From: Strigops habroptila | Taxonomy: Eukaryota > Chordata > Aves > Psittaciformes > Psittacidae | Reading direction: 5' to 3' | Assembly: GCF_004027225.2 (NCBI RefSeq) | Contig: NC_046358.1 | Location: 5,608,720-5,672,719 of the forward strand | Length of the DNA: 64,000 bases | Shown here: positions 48,201-64,000 of the stretch, in pieces | Position numbering within the stretch: the stretch's first letter is position 1 | Layout of the letters: the number at the start of each line of letters is the position of its first letter | The notes under the pieces: model-generated | The model's database searches: none | Told to the model about the DNA's origin: nothing | What the model saw: only the letters and a program-made list of their open reading frames with translations | Translations under genes and position numbers: made by a program

Positions 48201-51200
48201 ATCCCTGCTGCTGAGCCAAACCTCTCCTGCTCCTGGCAGAGCTGAGCTGTATCAGCTACTGCTAAATAGAGTCCTGAAGTAGGCTTGTGCCTGTCTCTCT
48301 GACAAGGGCAAGAAGCTTTCATTGAGGATTGGGAGAATACACAGCATATCTCACTTCTTGAATGATTCTAGATATTTATTTTTCTTTCTTGGTGTTTTCA
48401 GTCAGCTCTTTCTTGTACTGGGACTGCTGACCTGTGTGAAAGCCTGATGCTGACTCCAGCAGCAATGCAAGTAAAAACCTAGGGGTTTGAGCTGTGGGAT
48501 AGGAGCTGCTTCAGGAAGCCACTGGGGAGAAATAAACCCCACTGGATTGCTCTGTTTGTGCTTTCTGGTTTTAAAAAAACCTCTTAGTGTTCTTTTCTTA
48601 CGTGTCAGGTTGAGTCCTGAGGATCAGAAACTGAGATCATTGCTTTGGGCAGTGGGCTGAGAAAGCAAATGACATTCCAGTGATGCAGAAAAGTTAAAAT
48701 CTATGCTGTGATGTGTGCCTTTTGGGCTGACTGTCTCGTTTGCTTGTGTTCTCCTGGGGTCTTTTTGATATGAAGTAATTTATATTAATAGTCCTGTTCT
48801 TCAGCTTGAGATCCAAAAAACTTACTTAAAGAGGCACTACTGATACCAAAGAGCAGATTCTGTGCAGATAGTATGAAAGGAGCTAAAATTTCCTCCATGA
48901 CATTCAGGATAATGAACTTCAAGAAGAATGCATGAAATAGGATTCTGTACGGTGGAAGCCACTTCCTAATGGCTGCCCTACTTCACCCTTGTTATCTGTG
49001 TGTATCCTAGGGAAAAATGTCAGAAAGGCACATGAGTATCTTTAGGAATGGAGTACCTACAAGGTGATTGAATCTACCAAACTTCTTGAACCAGGAGATG
49101 CTATGAAGGGAATTGAAGTTACTGAATGTTCTCTCCAGTCCACAGAGCAAACATGTTTGGTTCCATAAAAGACTGAAATGACTCTCTGTAAAAGCTGGTC
49201 TATAGTTCTGCCAGTTCATGTGGTACTGAAGCCTGTCTTACAGTGGCAGTTGTTCCTTCTGTTGTTTAGGTTTTCCTGGGAGGAAACAATTGAGTAAACC
49301 TAGCTATGGTGGCAAAAGGTGAACAAAGAGCCTTGCCATTGGAGCGGGGGAACTGACCACAACATGGAACAGAAGCACTGGGTGTGATGCTTTACCTCAT
49401 TCTTCTCCTTTACCATAAGAGCTATTCTAGCACTCAAGCTTATCTTCTTCAGCTCTCACGTTAAAAAGTTGGTTGTACTCCCTTCTACAGCGTGTTTGGG
49501 ACTTAAAACTGCACAGGGAACTGGATGAACTTCAGAAATGTTTTGATGATCTTTCAGGTTCTTGTCTTGTATGAATATTTGGAAGGAAAGTATTCACATA
49601 ATAATCATCTTTTATCAAGTAAAACCAGAAACCTGTTTGATGCAACCAGAGATAAAGAAATGCAGTACATTGAATTCATTTGCCGTATGTTTGCCACACA
49701 CTTGGTCTGAATGACAAAATACTTGCCAACTCTATCTGCCATTCCCCCTTCTTCAAAAGACAGCTAATGGAAAAGACAACTATAGGTAAAGTGATGCCAG
49801 AAGCTTCACAACAGCAGCTGGGTAAAAAACAACCCCCCTGTGATTTCCAAATGGGAGGAAGGAGCAGAGAGGGCTGATTGGAAACATCTGACTACTGTGC
49901 AATCTGGTGAAACAAGAAACACCCAGAAGCTCAGTGTTAGAACAGAGCTAACTGGCTTGTGGTGCCTATAGAGGTTGGTTGATTGCATTGATTGCAGGCT
50001 GCTTCCTTAAGACTTCTTAATGCATTCAAGTAAACTTGATCCCTGCTCTGGGGGTTGCAAAGTGATTCAATCACAGAAGGAGAATGTTCCATTGACAGGG
50101 ACTTCTCCCTCCCCTACCCCCACCCACAGGAAACACCCCCAATCACCACATTCCGTTATTTCTCTCTGCTCGGAGTTGAATGAAGCTGGGGCATTTTGTT
50201 CTCTTTGGATCACTGCTGTTCACATAAAGATCTGAACAAAACTTCTTCACTCAAAGCGTGGTTGGAATTGGGTGGACTGGCTCAGCCTGCTGTTGGGATG
50301 AGTTACCTTTACTAAGTTATAGACAACTGGGTTACAGGATGGACTGTTGATCTTGTCTTGCCAGTCACATTACCGGTGAAATATAGATCAAATCCTGGAA
50401 AAACTGTCTGCATTCAGTGCAGACTGAGACTGCTGAGGAGGGGTATAATAGCTTTGGCTGGAGCTTTAAATACCTGTTTATTAATGATTTAGGGAGAAAT
50501 AGCTTCCAGTTCTTTGGAGTCCCTTCTGATTAAAAGGGAGGTGCTGATTGCATGTATTTGCTGGCAAGCCCGGTGTTTGTTTGCAGAGGCTGATACAGCA
50601 GGGTAGGAAGTACCCTGAGGAATACCCAGCATGTGAAGCAAACAAGTGAAGAGGCTCAGGGAGTGGGACAGCAGAGATTACAGGTTCTCAGCATCTACAT
50701 GGCTTAAAACCTTGCCCCTGAGAGAGAGGCAGGGAGTGTGAGAACTGGGAAGTGGGCATGCAGACTGGTGTGTGCAACAGGAGCTATGCTATTCACAGTG
50801 CTAAGAGTAGGCTGGTGTAGTGCTGTTCCTGGTAGCTTGCATGCATGTCTTATTAAGCTACCCACTGCTATTTGTAGCTGCCTATTAAATACATAGACAC
50901 AGCATACATGTCAAGATTATTCTAGCAACTATCTTAAACATACAAAATGAATATGGCCTGTTGCCCTGTTAGAGTATGGTATCCCATGGTCCAGCACTGA
51001 TTTCCTCCTTCCTTTAGCTCTGTGGATATTTGAGATTATAATCAATTTTTTCATAGGAGGAACAACTGAGGAAAAACAAACAGACCTTGACAGCCCAATA
51101 CATTCCTTCATTAACACTGCCTCATATTGTTGTGTTAAGCAGCAGTCTGTGTTCCTATAATACTAAAGATCTACATCACTGGAAAAGCAAACAGGATTTC

Positions 51201-53786
51201 TCCTTATCTTGTGAAACAATTTCTGCCTGGTGAAGTTATGTCAGTCAGGAATCTTAACCTTTAGATCAGCAGCGATGTGCTGGTAGAGCCTGTCTTGTAG
51301 CCTTGGCCTCTGAGAACCTGACAGGGAATAGCTACTAAAGGTGGAAAGTATTTATCTCTGAATGAACATTTTGAAAGCAACTTGGGGTGACACATAGGGG
51401 GATGTCTGTCTGCAGTACATTAGCTTGGTCTGAATGTGAAGACCAATATAAAGCAGCTGTGGTCTGAAATAAGAGAGAATAATGAAGCAGCACGCAGGAT
51501 GTCAGCCCTTTAAGTGCAACAGGATCTTGTCTGTATTTTAGTACTTCAGTATAATCATGGGTAATTTTGCTAGCAGGCAGAAGCATGATCTCTAGAGAAT
51601 CACTGTATGGGAGACAGGCTTGCACATAGCTGAAGTGACCTTTGTGTGTAGCTGCTCTTTAGCCCGATGTCTCTCTGACCTCTCCCTGGCTGGAGAGATC
51701 AGCTGAAGTCTTGCTTGAAACTGCGCTCAACAGCCCTGGCAGGCTTCGGTCCTTAGGGAGAGGCCGGGAAGCACTGGCTCCTAGTCCCTTTCCCAGTCAG
51801 GTGACTCTACCAAGGGTGTGACCGCAGCAGTAAGATAAATATCTCTAGAGGAAGTTTTGGGGAATCTTCATGTTGCTGCATCCTCTCTGGCTGTAGAGAA
51901 AAACCAGCCCCTCTTCAGAAGGGTGAGTACACCTGTAAATATCAGTCCTCTTCTGTATGGCAGTGGAGAGCACATTACAGGGAATCATCACAGTCACTAG
52001 CTCAGAGCTATTGGATGTATGCCACCAGAGATGGTGAGGCTGGAAAGGACATCCCATCCCATGCCCCATTTCATTCTCTCCATTAGGGACCTTCCTAGCA
52101 CTGCTGTACCAGCAGCAATCCAGTTCATTCCACTGCTGGAGTCATGTGGAACCTCCTGGTTCCAGCTCTCTAGTTCCATTCTGACAACAAGTGAACAGAA
52201 AAAAAACCCAAGGGTTTTCATGTCTGTTGTTCTGTAAGGGGAGGGTGTCGTCATCCTTCTGTGTATTTGTATTGTTCAGATTGAAATGGTTATCTGCAAC
52301 CTACACCAGAAGTGCCCTGGAGTGAAAACACCTTCACCACTGCCTGCTGTACACAACAGTGACTCTGGGAATCAAACGAATTGGCTGCAGAAGTCTCACA
52401 TTGCTGCCTTGTGGTGGTAGTTGTTGTCTTGAGGTGGAAATAATAGCAGCCCATTCCTGATTTAAACTCTTGCTTAGCTTGGCTTTAACACCTATAGAGA
52501 AATTGGCCCGTAATAAAAATATGCCTCTACCAAAACCTCAGTTTCTGTTCTTGAATAAATATAACTTCACTTGTTCCTACATGTGTCTGCATGCAGCATT
52601 TGCTGTTGCACTTGGGAAAGGGGATAGGAGTTGGGCAGAAAGTATTGTTGAGTGCAGTGTGCAAGCTCTGTTCCTATGGATGAATTCCTGCAGGGCTGCA
52701 TGCTCCAGCCCTTGGAGCATTTGTAGAGTTCAAAGGCTTTTCTTGGCAAACTTGGAAAAACAATTGCTTACAAGGAGTCTTAGGAGGCAGTCAAGCAATG
52801 CACAGAAGTGATGCCTTGGGCATTTGGAGGCTGGAATTATTGGAGTGTGGTGTAGAGGGAAGAGGATCTCTGTGGTTTACCTGCCTTAGGAAAAGGTTTC
52901 TGAAGCGAAAAGTGATTATTACTATTGGGTCTAGAAGTTTTATTTGTGGATGAGATGCTGTCGTACTCATGTTGTGCAAGCATGAAACAAAAAGGCTTAC
53001 CTTGTAGTGTGTTGCCAGGTTCACACATGTTTTGAATGGGAAGGTTTGTTTGGAATGACATGTTGGTCTGAGGGCAGGGATCTGCGGTCAGAGATGTGTG
53101 ACTGACTGGAGCAGGGGTGAGATTAACAACATGGTTAAAGGTGGAAACGGCTCTGTCATGACAAGCCCTGTGGCATTTCCCTACGTGGAGCTCAGTACCA
53201 GTGAGGCAGTCCTGAGCCATTCTGCCTTTCTGCAGCTGAAGACCAAGAGCCATTCTTTGATAACTTAATAGGGAGTTGATAGCAGGTGTGGCCTAATAAC
53301 TCTGTTGGTCATGAGAGAGGGAAGGTATTTGGGGGAAGGAGAGGATACTTTTCTAACGCTACTAGCAGGAAGGGTTGTAGCTCTGTAGAAATCTCATTTG
53401 CATGGTTCAGTTTGTCTACCTGATGTTGCTGGTTGTAGTGGTGCCTGTGATGCCCTTGTCTGTGATCCTGCAGAGGTGTGAAATTAACAGAAGTGTAGTC
53501 ACTCTTTCCTTCCTTCTTCAGAGAGCTCGTCTTGCAGGAGCTGCAGTGAGGTCTCAAGTAGCTCTTAACTGAGAGAGGAAGGTGGGAAGGTAGGGATAGA
53601 CATTCCTTTGTCCTGTAAGTATGCTTTGCTGGATAGCCTCCTATTAGCAGAGGTGGCAGTGGCATCAGGAGTCTTGTACCTGGTGCTGACTCACATATAA
53701 CTCTAGTTGACCCAGTATAACTCCAGCTCTATGCTCATACTGTCTAGACTCTGCCAGCCATCCTGAATCATGTGGTGGTTCTTGCT
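45251..53786. other. First intron of PACSIN3, no gene supported
   Basis: About 8.5 kb of low-complexity-poor, AT-moderate sequence with only short scattered open frames in all six frames. No RNA gene, mobile element or coding exon was recognised. Confidence 0.5.
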
Positions 53787-53910
53787 GTCATAGAGTCACA
53801 GAATGGTTTGGGTTGGAAGGGATCATCTAGTTCCAACCCCCCTGCCATGGGCAGGGACACCTTCCACTGGACCAGGTTGCTCAAAGCCCTGTCCAGCCTG
53901 GCCTTGCAAT
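53787..53910 (-). mobile_element. CR1 LINE fragment in PACSIN3 intron 1
   Basis: Minus-oriented: cacagaatggtttgggttgg, ccatgggcagggacacctt and ccctgtccagcctggccttg. 5'-truncated. Confidence 0.92.
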
Positions 53911-56900
53911 ATCCACAAGGTAGCCCTGTCATCTCTGCTGCAAAACAACCTCCAGGCTTTGGCATCTATAACTCAAATATTTGCTTTTCCTGGGAAACTC
54001 AAATTTTCCTTGGTCTCAACCTCTTGGTGGCTCACAACACGTGGTGTTTTGGGAATAGCTAGACATGAAGGGGTGGAATGACAATCTATTTGCTCTTCTA
54101 GGGCTCAGAGTGACAGCAGCAGCTGTTCTTCAGCCCGTGTGTGCAGTACCAAGCACTTCCCCATGTCTGCATGCATTTCCAATTTGATCTGCTGACTGAC
54201 ACGGGCTCATGGAGTATGTGAAGTCCAGAAAAAGCCTGGCAGAAAAGGGTCCTCCTTGTTCTTCGACCTCTTTGCTTCCACCAGGCTAGATTTTTCTACA
54301 CTTCTATGAAGTGTATACAACTGCTATGGAAATATGTACTCGACTGGCTGCTCCTCAGCTCATGGAGATAAGCATGCAGAAAGAGTATACTACTTTATTG
54401 TATTCTCTCACCTAGCTCCTGTGGTGATGATTGCAGGATAGCCTTAAGCTGTGGGATCCTTTGCCACATGATATTGTGGATGCTGAAACCTCATGTGGGT
54501 TCAAAAGCACATTGAAGAAATGAATGGAAGAGAAATCCATTGAGTGTTGCTAAATTCATAGGTGCCATATCCAGCTCGGGAAGTTGCTGTCAACAAATGG
54601 TTAGAGGCTTGGAGAGCATGCAGGGAGGCAGCATGTATGCTTGCTCTGTTCTCAAAGCAAGGGAAGGTATCTGCTTTTGGCTGCTGTCTGCAGAGACTAT
54701 GAGAGCCCTTAGTCTGACCCAGCACAGCTACTATTATTTTTCAAAGCCTGTTGATCTTAGTGATAGTAAATCCAGTTACTTGGGTTTGGAACTGCTGAGG
54801 AGTATGGCTCAAATTTGAATGTGGAAACTGCAGAAAGAATGGATTTAGAGGGGTTTCTTTGGCATTTTGCTTGACTGTCCCTCAAGTGAACAAGCACGCT
54901 GTGATTCACAGCAGCTTTCCACATTTACCCCCAAATCTGAGTGCTGTGGAATCAGCCTGAATTGGAAACCAGAGATGGAAGGCATGTTCGTGATTCATTG
55001 CTTCCTGATAAAGTGGGGATGGGGGTGTGGCATGGAAAAACTGATACAGCCTCCACATATCATATCCCATTGATCTATGTCTTCACTGGCAGAAAGAAAG
55101 ACGGGGTCTGGGGCACTTTTAAGTCTACTTTTTACACCAGTGTTAATGACGTTTCTTTAATCCTGGCAATTTGAGGAATGTGTAGTCTGGTTTATTGGGG
55201 GCCACTGGGAAGCCTTAGAAGGCTTGTGATGAGCTATAACCTTTTATCCAGTAATCTGGATCATGCTTAAGTGTCCCAACTCTTCATCCCAACCCCTTCC
55301 TCACCAAAGGTCACTAGTCTGCAGTACCCCAGTCTGCTTTTCTTTACCTCTTCTACTTTCCCTACCTTCTTTCACTTCTTCAGAATAGTCTTAATGTCTG
55401 GGTAAAAATCCCTCTTCCAGGTTTTGCAGTTTCTGCTCTCAGTTGCCATCACCTTCTAGCCACAGCAAAGTGGATTTTGCTGACTGAGGAGAAGGGGTTT
55501 TTTTTGCTTACCAGTTTTTTAAACAAATAGACTTTTGACATTGTAATAAATCTTCAGGGAAGTGAATGTGAGGTAAACAAAAAGGCCTCTTTCTGTCTTT
55601 GCTTCCCTTATCCTCTGCAGGCCTTTACTTCCCTTCCCTCTGTAGAAAGTCGATGTCTGTTACCTGTACTATAAGGGCAGAATATTTCTGAGAAGGTGAT
55701 GGGGACAGCTCACAGAACCAAGGGACAAAAGCACTGCTGGCTGCTAGTTGAGAGCTGCATCCTACCAGGGCAGTGCTGGATGCTCTGACACTAAAAGGAC
55801 TTTAGGCCTCTAGACCAGACTATGCATTCTAGTGAGTTTTGGGTTTGTTTTTTAAATACAGACTTATCAAGTCCTTTGTATATAAATCCTCTTCCTCCTT
55901 AGTAAAAAGGAACTGGAGAAAGTGCATGTGTCTGTCCTTCCCTTTTCCTTCCAAAGCCACTATGTGTAAATGTGCAGCAGTGCATGGAGGTGGTGGGGTT
56001 GCTAAGCTGGACGCTGCAGTGAGGGGGGACCAAGCCCCATGTATGGTGCCTGGGGAGTGCTTATTTTCGGCCTTCCTGGCCCGAGCTGTCCCTTTGCTCA
56101 GCTGTTGTGATGGTACCTTTCCCGCACAGTGCTGTCATGCCGCCCCAATGTTTCTATTTTCACTCTCTCTGGGGTTAGATCTTGTGACACAAGGATTTGG
56201 CATCTCTCCTACGTGCTGGAACGTGGCATCTCAGGAGGCACAGTGGCTGCAGCTGCTATATCAGAGGGTGCCCCTCCTAGTAGCTGGCAGAAGGGGGACA
56301 CCTCTAGGGTTGCGATGCATCAGACCAGGCAGCATCCCTGCAGAGCAGCAGCAGGGTCTAACCATGCTCATCTTTGTCTCCTCCAGCCTTTTTGAGGGAA
56401 TTTGAAGAGTTTGGGACATCCTTGCTGGCTGCCCACTGCTCCCCTGCAGCATCTCACTTTCAGCTTTCAGGTATGTAGTTACTGGGGACAGGAGTAGAGT
56501 TGCATGCCCTGGAGGCATGTAAGATAGCTTTGCAGCCTACTGACAAGTGGTGGGGAGGGAGGACAAGGACAGCTGGTGGCATGGGTGGAGGTATTTTTCA
56601 GGTTTCAGGGTTCATGCTCTTGAATGTCACGTCCCATTTAACAACTTCTTCAGTGACTGGAATTCAGCTTCAGCCTTCAGCAGAAACCCAGACAAACAGC
56701 ATTAATGTACTTCTGACACTCTCCATGGGGTGAGACTGGTCAAACAGAGCCAAACTGTTTCCAGAAGAACTGCAGGAAATGCCTGCAGTCTGTGTTGGGA
56801 TGCTTCATGGTGTGGCTCAAATCACTGAGAAGGATTTGCGGGAGGTGGGAGATGTGGACTCTCAACCTGATCTTCATGTCTGCTGTGTTCTCTTCGGGCT

Positions 56901-57225
56901 GGCAGAAGGAGCAGATACCTCTCTGGGGTGTGAGGGAAGCTTTTTATAACTAGGAATGTGCAAGAGGAGAAATGGCAGCAAAGGACATCTCTGCTGCATT
57001 AACCCAGCCTTGCCTAGAATGGAGTGGCTTTGTGTGCAAGTGACTGGGCTTGGGCCGCCTTCCAATACTCCCTCTCTCATTCCTGTACAAGAGCAACCCT
57101 GAACTTCTCCCTGAGGAATCCGTAGTGTTGCACCATTTGAGGAACAAACTGGCAGCGCAGACTAGCACAGAGTTCTGACACAACAGAGGGTGAGATGAAC
57201 CTTTTCTGTTCTAGCCGGAGTTTGG
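53911..57225. other. PACSIN3 intron 1, no gene supported
   Basis: Non-coding by inspection apart from a possible UTR exon at 56387-56470, listed separately. Confidence 0.5.
56387..56470 (+). other. Possible alternative 5' UTR exon of PACSIN3
   Basis: An 84-nt segment bounded by a good acceptor (tttgtctcctccag) and a good donor (ttcag|gtatgt). It contains no frame continuing into PACSIN3. It could be an internal UTR exon between 44618 and 58037, but such pairs also occur by chance. Confidence 0.2.
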
Positions 57226-57320
57226 GTCTAATAGAATCAACCAGGTTGAAAAAGACCTTTAAGATCATAAAGTCCAACCATTACCCCAGCACTGCCAAGA
57301 CCACCACTAAGCCATGTCAC
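57226..57320 (-). mobile_element. CR1 LINE tail fragment
   Basis: Minus-oriented diverged CR1 end: aatagaatcaaccaggttga, then agatcataaagtccaaccat and cccagcactgccaagaccac. Confidence 0.8.
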
Positions 57321-58083
57321 CGAGGAGAGCTGAGTGTAATAAGAAATCCAGCTCTCCAGGGCTGTTTCTGGGAAGCAGTGCTGCTGGGGAAGCACCATGT
57401 GTGCTGCAGGGCCCTTCGCCTGGGTATGCCCCAGCATGTTTCTGTAGCTCTGCTCAAGCCCAGCTCAGCTGGTGGGCAGCTTACAGAGCTCCTCCCCATT
57501 CAAGACATGCCAGCCTGCTGACTGCTCAGCCTTGTTTTCTCCAGTCAGTAGTTGTAATCCTGTAATCCTGAGTCACACCGGGAAGCTGGAGTCATCTCCG
57601 TTGACAGAAGAGTTACTTAAAGTCTTTCAAGGCAGATTTTAACAGCTTTAGCTACCTCAGTTTTCTGTAGCTTTTGCTACCCTCTTGAGGGCCTTGGTTA
57701 GGAAAGGAATCCCTGCAGAGATGTCTGGTGCTGCTGAAGGGTTCACTACCATCTCCACTGTTGGATTCACCAGTATCTCCAGTGTCTGTACAGCTGAGGT
57801 TTGGCAAGATTGTCTTCTACAACATCCTTTCCCAATATGCAGGGAGAGAGGGGACAGGTCCAGTCCTGGGCATTGCTGCTGGATCTAAGCAGTGCACTGC
57901 TGGAGGTGCAGTGGTGTCAGTACTTGCCTGCAGGGCAGTAAGTTGGGCTCCTCCAGCTCCAAGGGTCATGGAGAAGTGTTCTCTCCGCAAAGGCTCAGCC
58001 GGTGCTTTGTTAGAAATCACTTTTCTCTCTTCTCAGCTTAACTGAAATCTGCAAAGATTCTCTGCTGCAAGAAAACGGGGGTG

Positions 58084-63615
<5,532 letters not shown>

Positions 63616-64000
63616 TAACATTGTACTGTCCTCCCTCGGGCTGCCTGAATGATGGAAACACTCTCTAAGAACTGGATGTCCCCTTGAAAACTGATATTCT
63701 TCTTCCCCTGGTCTGACCCATTGCCAGCTCCTCTGAGGTGGATGATGCACTGGAAAGACCTCTAGTCTTAGTTCTAAGACTAAGAGACAGTGAGGCCGTC
63801 TAAAAAGAGACTGTCAAGGCCTTGGTCACAGTGTAGGAAGAGCAGACCCTAAGTGGTAAAATGGATCCTTTCTGCCTCCTCTTAAGGAATTTATTCTGCC
63901 TTGTATCTTGAGACTTTATTAAATGTTTCTCCCTTGTGCCATTGATACAGAATTTCTGTAGGTGATCTGGATTGTCCTTTGAAGGAACCAAAAGATAGAT

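Overview
This is vertebrate nuclear DNA, almost certainly avian. Introns have GT-AG borders, CpG islands sit at gene starts, and most of the repeat content is CR1 LINE fragments plus two solo endogenous-retrovirus LTRs of a kind familiar from neoavian birds. The species cannot be named from the sequence. The three genes are the human 11p11.2 neighbours PACSIN3, DDB2 and ACP2, here in inverted order as ACP2(+), DDB2(-), PACSIN3(+).

Layout. 1-1745 is an inactive CR1 LINE on the minus strand. 1746-13250 has no gene I can support; from human synteny it may be the first intron of NR1H3, whose coding exons would lie off the left edge. 13250-14790 is a CpG island with a likely bidirectional promoter. 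14163-21986 is the complete coding region of ACP2, lysosomal acid phosphatase (11 exons, 422 aa), with its 3' UTR running to about 23.7 kb. DDB2, the UV-damage sensor, converges on it from the other strand: coding exons run from 38454 down to 25051 (493 aa in the main model), with poly(A) signal 24077-24072 and promoter CpG island 39170-39660. 39760-43950 is a CR1-rich intergenic strip. A third CpG island at 44150-45250 starts PACSIN3, whose non-coding first exon ends at 44618. After a 13.4-kb first intron its coding exons run from 58084 to 63592, and the gene leaves the window inside the SH3 domain.

The genes are functionally separate: lysosomal hydrolysis, nucleotide-excision repair and membrane curvature/endocytosis. 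They do not form a system. The most unusual signal is in DDB2. Two consecutive, phase-identical exons (31828-31973 and 29974-30140) encode two different versions of the same WD40-blade segment. Splicing both would break the frame, so they look mutually exclusive. Other points are an in-frame 66-nt candidate cassette exon in PACSIN3, a 57-aa DDB2 tail not present in human, an LTR only 35 nt from a DDB2 splice site, a CACGTG (TFEB/CLEAR-like) element upstream of ACP2, and an unexplained inverted repeat near 2-3 kb.

All gene models come from reading splice sites and comparing translations with remembered family sequences. No alignment or transcript data were used.
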